38,787 bases of DNA from Gnetum montanum (lineage: Eukaryota > Streptophyta > Gnetopsida > Gnetales > Gnetaceae): NCBI GenBank assembly GCA_015680685.1, contig MNCI01014816.1, positions 61,086 to 99,872 of the forward strand. The letters run 5' to 3'. Each line of letters starts with the position of its first letter. Within the stretch, counting starts at the first letter, position 1. The notes beneath the pieces were generated by a model, which was given only the letters and a program-made list of their open reading frames with translations, ran no database searches and had not been told where the DNA came from. This document shows, piece after piece, positions 21,560-31,219 of this stretch. The translations under genes and the position numbers were made by a program.

Positions 21560-21900
21560 CTTCACATTCTCAGTTCCCTTTTAATCTACCATTGTAAGAT
21601 CGAACTCTTGCAAGATCTCTAGCCACCGTGTGACACAGGGGCTCATCATTGGTTTATTCATCAAGAAGCAAATGCCATTGTGGTCAGTGTACACAAAAAC
21701 CTTATATCCAAGCACATAGTGCCTGAATTTCTCCAAAGCATACACCATTTCCATCAACTTTTTCTCCATTGTGAATTAATTGAGCTATGCACTTGGATGT
21801 AATATGGACATTTTTGATTGTCCAACTATGTAAGCATAACTTCCAGGGCATAGTTTGATGCATCTATTATGATGTGAAATGGACTAGACTTATGCTTATA
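21560..21900 (-). pseudogene. RNase H domain of element C (broken)
   Basis: Ty3-type RNase H, which removes the RNA strand during cDNA synthesis. The clear part is 21769-21581: MEKKLMEMVYALEKFRHYVL, then VFVYTDHNGICFLMNKPM. The family signature is EKEL..V.AL.KFR.YL...V.V.TDH. Upstream, about 21780-21900, weak remains of a DAS motif (IIIDASNYA) are visible. WLEILQEFDLTMVD ends the domain before the integrase linker. Confidence 0.8.
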
Positions 21901-22059
21901 GAGTTGGAATCTCTACAAGATTCTCCTTAAGTTGCTAGAATGCCTTTTTACATTTCTTGGTCCATATGAATGGAGCATCTTTCTTTGTGAGTGTGACTAA
22001 TGGTTTAACGATCTAAGAGAAATTATTTATGAATCACTAGTAGTAGCTAGTGTGTCCAA

Positions 22060-22680
22060 AAAATGATCAGACATCTTTAATGATTTCTAGTTAAAAGGTT
22101 ATTCCTTGGATGATCCAAATATTTTTAGGATACATCTCAATCCCTGCTTTAGAAATTTTGTGCCTTAACATAATGCCCTCTTGGACCATGAGATGGCTCT
22201 TTTGCCAATTGAGCCAAAGATTAGTCTCCATGCACCTTTTAAGCACTTGCTCAAGGTAGTCTAGGGCTTGCTTGAAAGTAGCGCCATAGGTGGAGAAGTC
22301 ATCCATGAAGACTTCCATCTTGCTACTAATATACTACTGAAAAATGCTCAAGACAAGGCATTGGAAAGTTGCAGGGGCATTGGATAGACCAAAGGGCATC
22401 TTATGATATGCAAAAGTCTCCCAAGGTCTNCTGTCTCATCAATAACCATCTAGAAACCTATAATAGTAATGTGCAAAAATAGTATCTAACACTTTGTCCA
22501 TAAATGACAATTGAAAATGATCTTTAAACATTACCATGTTCAACAACCTAAAATCAACATAGACCCCCCACTTGCCACCTTTCTTTGGCATAATTACAAG
22601 TGGGCTAGCCCACTTACTATTTGCAATTGAATAGATGAAATCCATATTAAGGAGTTGTTTAATTTTCTCTTTGACGATCT
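22060..22680 (-). pseudogene. Reverse transcriptase core of element C (broken, with a gap at N 22430)
   Basis: Ty3/gypsy RT. NSKWASPLVIMPKKGG and YVDFRLLNMVMFKDHFQL (22645-22439) are fingers and palm motifs, followed by RFLDGY. PFGLSNAPATFQ (about 22350-22390) and MEVFMDDFSTYG (22318-22283) follow; FMDD is the catalytic motif. About 15-20 codons normally found between DGY(SGY) and the TFAY...PFGL block are missing exactly where the N lies. In-frame stops at 22679 and after DGY, plus shifts, inactivate it. Confidence 0.85.
22430..22430. other. Single N inside RT
   Basis: One ambiguous base. About 45-60 bp of RT coding sequence expected here are absent, so the N may stand for a collapsed assembly gap rather than one uncertain base. 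Confidence 0.5.
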
Positions 22681-23083
22681 ACTTCAATTTTGGGTTCAGC
22701 CATAGTTGTGGTTGCCTCTTTGGCTTCATGGCCAAATAAGTATAGATGTGATGCTGGCATAGCCTAGGATCAATCCTTATGAGTTTAAGATATAACCAAG
22801 TAAAGGTTATTGGCCATTTATTAACCACCATTAACAACATCCTATTTTGCTTAGGAGTAAGGTTGACATTAATTATCACCAGCTTGCTATTTTTTAGAAA
22901 TGCATATTCCATGTTGATAGGTAGAATTTTTAACTTTAAGAGCTCTTGTTTAAAATTATCAGGGATATCCAACTCTCCCCAATTGGTATCATTAGGTTCA
23001 TCATTAGAGATTTGGCGATGAACTTGCTCCAATTCATCCATGCCTTCAACATAGGCATAAGTTAGGCTCTCAGTAGGTTCCAT
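22679..23083 (-). pseudogene. Protease-RT linker and RT N-terminus of element C
   Basis: Open 134-codon stretch in frame with the RT start. LPINMEYAFLKNSKLVIIN and NLTPKQNRMLLMVV match the Athila/Tat linker form LP..L.YAFL...PVII...LT..QE..LL. IRIDPRLCQHHIYTYLAMKP and RQPQLWLNP precede a stop, then KEKIKQLL and the RT fingers. This lineage-specific linker supports an Athila/Tat-type rather than chromovirus assignment. Confidence 0.75.
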
Positions 23084-23343
23084 TCAAAGTCTACTACTCT
23101 CAGAATCATCTATCAGCCACTAGGTTCCCTTCTATTTTGTGGCTACTATGTATAGGTACTTTTGGATTTTACATTCATTTGCACATTGTTTGGATGCTTT
23201 GATTGTTGTGCTTGTAATAGACTAGATTTTTGCACATAATGGCACATTGTATTGCTATATGTGATGCATGGAACTCATTTCTTCTTAATCTTTCTAAATG
23301 CATTTTACTTGGAAATCTCTAATGAAAGATCTCTAATGTCCAT

Positions 23344-23640
23344 TCACGCATCAATAGTAATTAACCAAACCCTTTCCATAATTATTGGAATGTTCAACTT
23401 GCAATTATCAACTTTGATTACTAGGAAATTGGCAAGATATGACCACCCATAGATAATGGTCACAATTTCCTTCACTAGATCCAAAGGAACAATGATGGAT
23501 TGATTTGCCAATTCTAAATAGATGTTGCTCTTCTTGAGAAGAGGCAAGTTCCAAGCATTGTACATTTTGTGGGAAATTAGATTAACACCAGAAATTGAAT
23601 TGAGAAGAGCCTTGTATGGCTCATTTATAGTAATCTGCAA
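23344..23640 (-). pseudogene. Retropepsin-like protease of element C (active site lost)
   Basis: Aspartic protease that normally processes the Gag-Pol polyprotein. The 98-codon open stretch shows LLNSISGVNLIS where the family has L(I/L)DSG(A)..NL, so the catalytic Asp is Asn. LELANQSIIVPLDLVKEIVT (family: LQLAD.S...P.G..EDV) and LNIPIIMERVWLITIDA (family: .PIILGRPFLAT..) follow. Domain order and spacing are normal. Confidence 0.75.
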
Positions 23641-24329
23641 TAGAGGAGTGGACTTCCATGATCAACTCTTTTTCTAGGAAGGTTGCTAGCCTTGATCCAA
23701 TTAGATCTTGGATGGTGTTTGGTTTGAAGGGCTCTCAAAAGGAATGGATGTAGAGGATGAAGGAGACATAGGATGATTAGTCACATAAGTAGGTGAGGGC
23801 TTAGTAGGACTATTGGTTTAAAAGAATGATCTTTTATAAGATTGGGTTCTGAACCACTTAGTTGAGGAGCTGATTGTAAGCTAACAACCTTGGTAGCATT
23901 ATGTTGCTATAGCTACATAGGAATTTTACCTTGCATGGATGGAGTAGGTGGTAATTGGGTTGAGGGTGGAGGAACATGTGCTGAAGGATGAGAAGGATGA
24001 TAAGGATATGGGGATTTTCCTCTAGGAGATGGAGAATGAGTTTTGTAGTACTTTGAAGGTTAGTAGTGATGCTGAAAAGAAGTATGATTGTAAGAGTCAT
24101 GTGGAGACATAGATTGCTAAACATAGTACCCATATGGATCTGGCTACCTATAAGGGTATTGTTGCCTTGGTGGTGGCATCCCCTACGAGTGTGGGTGTTG
24201 CCACTACTGATATTACTTGTACGGTTGTGGTGGAGCTCCACTTTCATAATAAGCCTATTGTTATTGATGGAATTACCTTAGGTTACCTTGAGGATAAGGC
24301 AATCTTTTGGTTGCTTGCCTTTGTGCTAG

Positions 24330-26090
24330 TTTAAGTTTTAGAACACACACCCTAGATTGTTGTAAGTGTGACACAATAGGGAAACATCCCTTGGGATGTT
24401 CATATTGAAAAGTTTCACATCCACTTCATCAACTGATTCTAATTCCACAACTTCTTCTACTATTGTAGCTTTTCCATTACCCCTTTGGTAGGCATGTTTA
24501 GCTTCTTTTCTTCTCTTGTGATACAATCATTACCTTGTTCTGTGGATTCTTTTGTAATTTTTAGAGCAGTTTGAAATTTTTCATCCAAAGATTTCCACAT
24601 TTTGTTAGGCTTAGCAAAAATTTTAGGCACCAATTTTTGAATTGGTAAGGTTTTTTGTTGCACCACTTCATCAAGTGGTGTCTCCCCCTCACTATCACAG
24701 AATTAAACCTCCCTTTTTTCAATGGAAGGATCCCAATTATACTCCCCAACACTTTCTTGTTTTCTCAACCCACCTTCTTCTTTTGCAACTTACTTAATTA
24801 GCCTTTGAATCTAATGGACTCTTAGTTTTAACAATCTCCCTTGGGCATAGACCCCAAGAGTTCTCCTTGTTTTGATCAAAGCCCATCTATGATATGGTGA
24901 AGTTGCTCCCATTGAGAATAACCATGGCTAGGACATTTATGTAAAAGGGAATAATACCTACCCATAGTTGTGTCCAAGGGTGTATGTGTTTCTTGTTGTC
25001 ATCCTTGGATTTTCTTTCTTAAACTGAACACTTTAAAGCATGTTTGATATTTGTCATTGAATATCTAAAGCATCATACTCCAATTGCAAATTGATTCTAG
25101 CTCCAAGGAGTAGTACCAAATTTTTACTTCTTTTATGAGTTTCTTGGGAAACAAATTAAGTTTTTGCCAGTTGTTTTCTATGTTTTGCAAGGCATAGGAA
25201 TTGTGAAAGGCTTGAAGATGGGTTTGTGGATTTGAGTTATATTCCCCCTCAAATCTAGGGATATTGTTCATATCTAATCGCTTGATTCTACTATCTTTCA
25301 CATGCTTGGTTGGAATCCTGAGTACCTCTATAATGTTCAATGTGCTTCAAGTTGCTAGAAATGGCTCATCATCATCATGATTTTGATGATGCCTATGATG
25401 TCTTGTTCTACCCCTTCAATCATGGTGGGGCTTAAGATCATTATCTTGCTGTTCACCTCCATCAGAATTTTGTCCCTTGCAATTTTGATTAGATTTGGAG
25501 AAGGAAGAAGAAGATGCAGATGAAGATGAAGAAGAGGGAGGAGGATTGCCACCACCACAGTGTCAGCCACCTCCTCTTTGCTTGTCATGGCCATGATTAA
25601 GTTTTCTATCATCATGACACTTGCTTGAGTCCTTACCTTGACTCCCACTTTTAGTTGAACTTGGATTTTTGATAGTGGACTACAAATTTAGATTTAAGCC
25701 CCCTTCACCAAAGTTAAGGTGTGGAGAATCTTCATGTTGAGAACCCCCAGAGGGAGGATCCTCATTGTCCTCTCGGTTCAATAGGAAGAAGGGGTTAGTG
25801 AACCGTTTCTCCTTTGTAGCTTCATGGGGCTTCTCCTAGTGCCAATCTCGTTTGTGTTGTGTTTTTGTGGGATAGTAGTCTCGATAGTCATGATCTTGCA
25901 CAACGTATTCATCATGGAGGTCCTAGATGCCCAACCCCTGAAGAGTTTGGAGTAGCATCCCAGGAATAGATTAGTTGAGAGGCAATACAACATTTTCCTC
26001 CATATCTCTCCACCGTACCTACTCATCCTAATGCAAGATGAAGGTGAAATCAGGTACAAACTCATTTGGATGAGTGTACATCACTTTGAA
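24330..26090 (-). pseudogene. gag of element C, with N-terminal domain (broken)
   Basis: Gag of the pol-bearing element. The N-terminal domain at about 26085-25790 (THPNEFVPDFTF, VRWRDMEENVVLPLN, HDYRDYYPTK) matches the intact Gag of F (THPDEYVPDFTF, LRWRDMQGNIVLPP, HDTRDYHPTN). A charged, low-complexity middle follows (about 25700-25380), then DDDEPFLAT, TGA at 25347-25349 and, in the same frame, capsid sequence 25340-25065 (RIKRLDMNNIPRFEGEYN, WQKLNLFPKKLIKEVKIWYY). Farther on is CHTYNNLGC at about 24340-24370, possibly a zinc-knuckle relic. The TGA sits at the same place as the stop that ends the F frame. Confidence 0.75.
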
Positions 26091-26187
26091 TTCTTGGAGC
26101 ACTGGTGGTTTTGAATCATCATGTTTGTGAAGAAGATATTTTGGATTAGAGAAAAATTCAGTGTGCTTAAATTATAATTATAATTAT

Positions 26188-26188
26188 N
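26188..26188. other. Single N at the gag / 5' LTR junction of element C
   Basis: Left of it is low-complexity AATTATAATTATAATTAT. Right of it the LTR starts about 105 bp inside its normal end. The LTR tip, the PBS and the leader are missing, so the N probably marks a deletion or a collapsed gap. Confidence 0.55.
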
Positions 26189-26932
26189 TCTCTAGAAAGT
26201 GAAACTAACTGTTGTAATCATTGTCTTCCCAATTACACTTGTGAAATGCAAAGGTACGGTTAAGTGTAATTGAGGCATATGATTTTAATCATTTTTGTGT
26301 TTTGTGTTTTAAGTTACCTAAGGATAAAGAATAATGAATAAAATAAAATAATTAAATTGCTAATTTAATAAAATAAGATACACCTAACTAATCCTAACAT
26401 AAGCATTGGTTCCCACTTACTATACATATCCTAAACATGTTTAATGCTACTAGGTTACCAAATGTTAAGCGTTACTGGGATTACCAACTGCGAAGCATAT
26501 GCTCAAAGTGGTCGTACTTATGTGCTTAAATAATAATTATTTAATCTAGATTAATTTATTATTTAATTACTTAAATAATTAAATAAAATTGTATAAAAAA
26601 TTGAATGCATAAGTAAACAATTAATCTATTTTGAAGTGTTATAAGGTTTATGAGAAAGCTCATCTTTAATGCTACACACATTGCCATGCTTAGGTGGAAT
26701 AGTGTTCAAATAAAGATCTATACACTCTTTGACTCCTACTGCAAGCACTTAAGAAAAATATTCTAACTTTCAAATGACAAAATTACAAGAGCTCCTCTAC
26801 AGTTATGACAAAAGATGCCATAAACATGGCGAGTAAGCATGTATTTATAAGTAAAAATAGACACTTCATTGATGAGGTTGCATCAACGCATCAAATCCCA
26901 TGTCAACGTAATCCAGAAAACATGACTCATCA
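26189..26932 (-). repeat. 5' LTR of element C (744 bp, PBS-side end missing)
   Basis: Aligns with 5208-6095 from about 5313 onward (AAACTAACTG..., GGTTACCAAATG, AGTGGTCGTACTTATG) and ends ATGACTCATCA at 26932, directly before CTTCT. TATAAATA (minus) is at 26842-26849. At 26908/26909 it lacks 56 bp relative to the 3' LTR, the last four iterons (6016-6071). Confidence 0.8.
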
Positions 26933-26937
26933 CTTCT
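26933..26937. repeat. Target site duplication of element C, right copy (CTTCT)
   Basis: Identical to 5203-5207. It fixes both ends of element C. Confidence 0.85.
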
Positions 26938-27780
26938 TTTACCTATTTCCTTTAATATGAGCTTAGTGATCTACTATTGAAAGTTTGATTGTATCATGAA
27001 CAATTGATTTGGAGATTTACGTTTTCTAGGCTCTTGTAATTCTAAGCTCATAATAGCTAATTGCTCTGATAGCTATTGATAATCTTCTTCTTTATTTTTA
27101 TTAAAGACTCCTTTATTATGATTTTGCTTTTATTTTCTCATATAACTTCAAATCTTTGAGCTCATTCTTCAACCTTGTTATTTCTTGCTCATTTTATATC
27201 AAAAAATGTTTAATCCTAGAAATTCGATCATTTGCCACTTGTTCCATATATTTAACCAAAATAGGTATGACCTCAGACATGCCTTGATATGACATGATGA
27301 TCTATTACCCTCTTGTTAGTGTGTCATCTTCCTTATATGGAAAGATAATACTAGATTTAGTTTTAGGCTTAGTTTGATTCTTCTAGTTTAAATGATCATT
27401 TCTTCCTTCTCTTTTACTTTAAAGGAGTTTGCAACTCCTTTCATAAGATAGTCAGAAGGGAAATCCAAAATAGTCAAAGCAATAGATAAATCCTACATAA
27501 TGATGCCACAATCATAGTAAGCAAATATATGTGGGAAAGCCTATTTACCACATATTTGATTATATTGGCTCTTAGGTGGAATCCCAAATTGTGTAAGCTT
27601 GGATTTTGATAGGTTTAGCACCATTATTCCATGGACCCAAATGTAGCAAGCTTAAATTTCTCTACACACTCATGCACTTTATCAATTTCAAAGAATTCAT
27701 GCTTATTCTTGTTAGTTTTCAAAAATATTATGTCAATCTATTGCTGTAGTTGAAAAATGTTGAGCTTGAAGTTCTGTAAC
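26938..27780 (-). pseudogene. Unidentified degenerate coding-like region, right half of the C insertion target
   Basis: Minus-strand reading with recognisable protein-like stretches: KSKLTQFGIPPKSQ (about 27570-27610), then PYKEDDTLTRG (about 27315-27345). MSYQGMSEVIPILVKYMEQV (about 27240-27300) is followed by a Lys/Glu/Leu-rich, coiled-coil-like part (NEQEITRLKNELKDLKLYEK). The reading runs into element C at the CTTCT site and continues at 5207 and below. Many stops. I could not place the family; another element's accessory ORF, or an old retroelement of a different class, are possible. The frame at 27783-28001 shows nothing recognisable. Confidence 0.35.
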
Positions 27781-27789
27781 TATTATGCG

Positions 27790-28460
27790 AAGATGAAAGT
27801 CTTTACATCTTGAAACCTATATAGTGCTTTCTTCTTATTGTGTGACAAAGCTTTAGTTGAAACTAAACTTGACATTGAAACTTGAAAGCTTTTGCTTTTG
27901 AACTTTGAGGCGTTGTTTTGCAGTTTTGGCTTTGTAAATTTGCGTTGCAATTCAAGGCTTAGTGTAGCTCTAATAGTCGATAGATAGACTGTTAGAATCA
28001 ATTGTTAGCATTTTTTCAAAATTGTTATACCTTTAGTTCCATGATCTACCTTATTTAAATAAATCACACACATTAAATCTTGATAGATTCTAGGTTCAAT
28101 TCTTGATGTAAGTAGCTTTGATTTACAAAGCTAATCTTGTAATTAAGCCTTCAAACGATGTGGCATTAGTACTTTATAAGGATTTATTTGTAGAACTGAT
28201 CTCTAAACTTTCTTTAGAGTAATTTTAATATATAAATAGTACTTGAGCTGATGTGGCAATTAGTTTAGAATCATATCTTATAAACTTTAGAAGAATCTCT
28301 TCTTATTTAGCTTCTCTTTAAACTTGAAAGTCATTCTATATCAAGGCCTAAAGCTTGATTTGATTTTCATATCTTCATGAAATTAGAGTCAAATTTATGA
28401 CTTTTTAACATGATATGCTGATGTGTCAAGGTGATCTCCAAGTGGAATTGGTTTATTGAT
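27790..28460. other. AT-rich stretch without recognised genes
   Basis: Possible upstream part of element E. TGTTAGAATC at about 27991 would suit an LTR start but has no partner. A diverged form of the later near-palindromes is at about 28191-28220. Confidence 0.3.
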
Positions 28461-28466
28461 TCTTCA

Positions 28467-29348
28467 TAGAACTAGTATTTGGTTCTATGAACTTTGATAA
28501 TAAGATAAACTTCATTTACTTTTCAAGACTTTTAATTTAACCAACATGTAGTTGTGAAGTTGACGTGGCTTGTAGAACCAAATTAAAACTTTACTCTAGA
28601 ATCATTTTTTGGTTCTACAAGCTTATGTTGATGTAGGACTTTTGTTATTGCATTCTTGAGCTCATTTGTAGAAAAGTTCAGGCTTTTCTTTAGAATCATA
28701 TTCATGGTTCTATGAGCTTTTGAATCATTCATAGGCTTGGGTCTTAAAAAATTTCATGATTGTTGACATTTGTTTGTAGAACTGATTTGGAACTTTTTTC
28801 TAGATCTAATTTTTGGTTTTATGAGCCTTACAATTTACTCATGTGGCCTTCAAGCTTTTTTTTTTTTTTATAGAATGGATTTTGGCTTAAGATCTTTGTC
28901 TTTTTTTTCTTTTGGCTTTAGTTGATCCCACTTTCCTTATTTAGATTAAAAAGATAATTCATCATGTGCATATGTTTCTTTGAATCGTATGTGAGCTTTG
29001 TTGGGTCTTGCCATTCCTAAGTGGATTTGTTGCAGTCTATGCTTTGTAAAATAGAATTTGAGCTTATTAATAGAATCAAAATTTGGTTCCATGAGCTTCT
29101 CTTATTTGACAGGTTGATGTGCCTTTTAGAATTGGAGTCTTGAAGCTTTGTAGAATCAAATTTTAGTTTTACAAGCTATCTCAACTTCATAAGCTGACAT
29201 GGTTCATAGAACGAGATCTATGTTCCTTTATAGAATCAATTTTTGGTTCTATGAGCTACTTTTATTTCCAAGTCTACATGGTAGGTAATGAGCTCTTATT
29301 TGTAAAATTAAATCTATGCTTTCCTTGTAGAATTACATTTTGGTTCTA
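28467..29348 (+). repeat. Array of eight near-palindromes (TAGAATCA...TGGTTCTA), U3-like
   Basis: Near-palindromes of 21-23 bp occur at 28467-28487, 28597-28617, 28691-28712, 28801-28821, 29071-29091, 29151-29172, 29231-29251 and 29328-29348. Each has TAGAA(T/C)C, a short A/T centre and GGTTCTA, so each could fold on itself. A ninth, degenerate copy is near 28871. They sit in a longer imperfect unit of about 80-130 bp that also contains GA(C/T)(A/G)TGGC-like words. The array lies 290 bp upstream of a TATA box. Confidence 0.65.
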
Positions 29349-29403
29349 CAAGCTCTTAATTAGAGGAGCTTACAATAACATGGATGAGTGCTTTTGATCT
29401 ATG

Positions 29404-29560
29404 GGCACACCCATGTGCTTAAATTGGTAGTTAAACTAGGACATCTATTTGTACAAGGTAGTGGGTTGGTGTAAGCACATGAGTCACCTAGTCAAACTTG
29501 CACATCCATGTGCTTAAGTTAGTGGGTTGGTGTGATCACATAGATCACCTACCCTCACCT
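29404..29560 (+). repeat. Two imperfect ~100-bp repeats, third copy at 32690-32775
   Basis: GTGCTTAAATTGGTAG...TAGTGGGTTGGTGT followed by a CAT(G)AGTCACCTA-like end is repeated at about 29414 and 29511. A third copy is at about 32690-32775 (CCTTAAATTGGTAG, CTAGTGGGTTGGTATG). The third copy, beyond the E internal region, may be a scrap of the 3' LTR. Confidence 0.55.
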
Positions 29561-29633
29561 AACCTTAACCTAACCAAGGCCTAACCTACATTACCTACCC
29601 TAACCAAGGTTTAGTTAACCATCCTCCAAGAGC

Positions 29634-29640
29634 TATATAA
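29634..29640 (+). promoter_or_regulatory. TATA box of element E
   Basis: TATATAA in GAGCTATATAAGAAG, after a C-rich stretch with CCTAACC-like words (29550-29625). It lies downstream of the palindrome array and about 1.57 kb before the PBS, as expected for an LTR promoter. Confidence 0.55.
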
Positions 29641-30380
29641 GAAGATATGTGGCTATGCATTTGATGAAGAGAGAAGTAAAAAAGATAATCAAGTAGACAT
29701 CTTGAATTGAGAGAGAGTTGGGAACTCTTGAAGAGATGGAGTATGCTCTTAATCACCTTCACCCTCAAACTTCTATTTTATTCCAAGTTTGATATCAAAT
29801 GAGAGAATGTAAGGAACTTCTTCACTTGGAGTAAATTCAAGAGTTCTTTGTAAGCATCCCCTAGGAACTCCTCCAACATTGGAAGTACACTTAGGAGTGC
29901 ACCTTAAGCACCTCCTAGGAACTTTTCTATCATGTGGAGTGGAGTGAAGAGTACTCCTTTAGCACCTCCTCATGAGGGGCTTTTCTTCCATGTTTATGTT
30001 TATCTCTCAATATTTTTTTTGATGCTCTTTTTATATTTGGATATTGCATGTAGTTCCATCTATAGTAGCATATCATGTGTTTCATTCATTTCAATTGATC
30101 TCAATATTTCTAGCCTATCAATATTTCAACCTTTTATCATTATATCATATATTTCAATATTATTTCATTTGGTTTTATCATTTTATACTAATTGAAGATG
30201 ATTTCTCAAAGTATTTGTTGAAATTCCTTTAAGGTCTATTTTAAACACCTAAATTGATTGAATGATTTCACTCAAAGTATGATGATCCAAAATATGTGAT
30301 GCAAAGTTTTGGAAATTTTATTAAGTTTTTTGTAGGTTAAAATAAATAAAATGAAAGAAAGAGTTTAGGAAAATTGAGTT

Positions 30381-31203
30381 ATTGTAGGTTTGGTTGTGCC
30401 TATCAGAAATAAGGAAAATCCAGATAGTGTAGAAAGATAGACCTATAATGGAATTTTATAAAAAGAGTTTGCTATCTATTTTTGTTGAAAATTTTTGATG
30501 TTTTGTAGGCTTTTTAGTGTGGGTTACATGAAGTCCAATTCATTACTATTTGAGAGACATGAAGTTTTTATTATCAATGTCCATAAATAGAAACTTGAAG
30601 GTTTCATTCATTCCAAGCCTTTTGTTGCACCAACTTTGACATATGCAATATGCAAAAATGCCTATATAAATATATGCACCAACCATATTTATGACACTTT
30701 TTGATCATTGTATAGGTAAATTGTTGCATTTTTTTCATGAAAGTTAGAATATTTTTTCTTTCGAGTGCCCATAGTTGGATTAAGTAGATTGTATAGAATT
30801 TTATTTAAGTACACAATGTACTTGGACACATTGATATGACAATAATGAAATCAAGATTTATTTCATTCATTTTAGCACTTGGCTCATAGTCTAATTTCAC
30901 TCTTGCAATTTACTTCAATATTCCTTCACTTTTAACGTAATTGTAGGTTTAGTTGCACCTATCAAAAATAGGAGACACGTAGATAATGTAGAAATATCAA
31001 CATGTAATAAAATATTTTAGAAAGATTTTGGTATTTATTTTTGTTTTAGATTGTTTTATTTTTCATAAGCTTTTCTATGCTGGATCATATGAAATTTAAA
31101 TCATTATCATTTTAGAGATATGAAGTTTTTACTATCAATTTCTAGAAAACAAAAACTTGAAGGTTTCATTTACTCTAAGCCTTTTGCAGTACCAAATTTG
31201 ATA
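30381..31203 (+). repeat. R-U5 duplication in element E (30381-30641 and 30950-31203)
   Basis: Both copies run from ATTGTAGGTTT(G/A)GTTG to a CCAA(C/A)TTTGA(C/T)A end, sharing ACTTGAAGGTTTCATT and GAGA(C/T)ATGAAGTTTTTA. They are separated by 308 bp with no evident homology. Only the second is followed by a PBS. Confidence 0.65.
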
Positions 31204-31205
31204 AT

Positions 31206-31219
31206 TGGTATTGGAGCCA
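31206..31219 (+). other. Primer binding site, tRNA-iMet type (element E)
   Basis: TGGTATTGGAGCCA differs at two positions from TGGTATCAGAGCCA, the usual initiator-Met PBS of plant Copia and many gypsy elements. It lies two bases after the LTR end. Confidence 0.65.

Larger units (their letters stand above)
5208..26932 (-). mobile_element. Element C: Ty3/gypsy (Athila/Tat-like) retrotransposon with additional ORF, interrupted by element D
   Basis: The element spans 21,725 bp, or 12,754 bp without nested D (9974-18944). On the minus strand the order is 5' LTR (26189-26932, damaged), gag (24330-26090), protease, RT, RNase H, integrase (20298-23640), purine box and T-rich tract (20040-20260), spacer (18945-20040 joined to 9738-9973), internal promoter-like module (9666-9737), aORF (6355-9209), PPT (6096-6104) and 3' LTR (5208-6095). 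The pol order protease-RT-RNase H-integrase defines Ty3/gypsy. The extra ORF downstream of integrase is the place where Athila- and Tat-lineage elements carry accessory or env-like ORFs. All reading frames are broken. Confidence 0.85.
29395..31203 (+). repeat. Element E 5' LTR, at least the promoter, R and U5 part
   Basis: Defined on the right by the PBS at 31206. It includes the repeat pair at 29404-29560, the TATA box at 29634 and a duplicated R-U5 segment. The left end is not fixed; the palindrome array, and even 27991, may belong to it, which would make an LTR of up to about 3.2 kb. Open frames at 29932-30232 are T-rich and not credible genes. Confidence 0.5.

Noticed and set aside
27480-27660. 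Possible endogenous pararetrovirus protein
   Set aside because: The visible residues do not match a motif I can name for that group, and no RT or other viral domain is adjacent; left as unidentified.
29550-29625. CCTAACC-rich stretch resembling degenerate telomere repeats
   Set aside because: The spacing is irregular and the plant CCCTAAA unit is not repeated; more likely simple C-rich promoter-proximal sequence.
29932-30232. Hydrophobic plus-strand frames of 62-87 codons
   Set aside because: They sit in the T-rich R region of element E's LTR and have no homologous frame in the duplicated segment.
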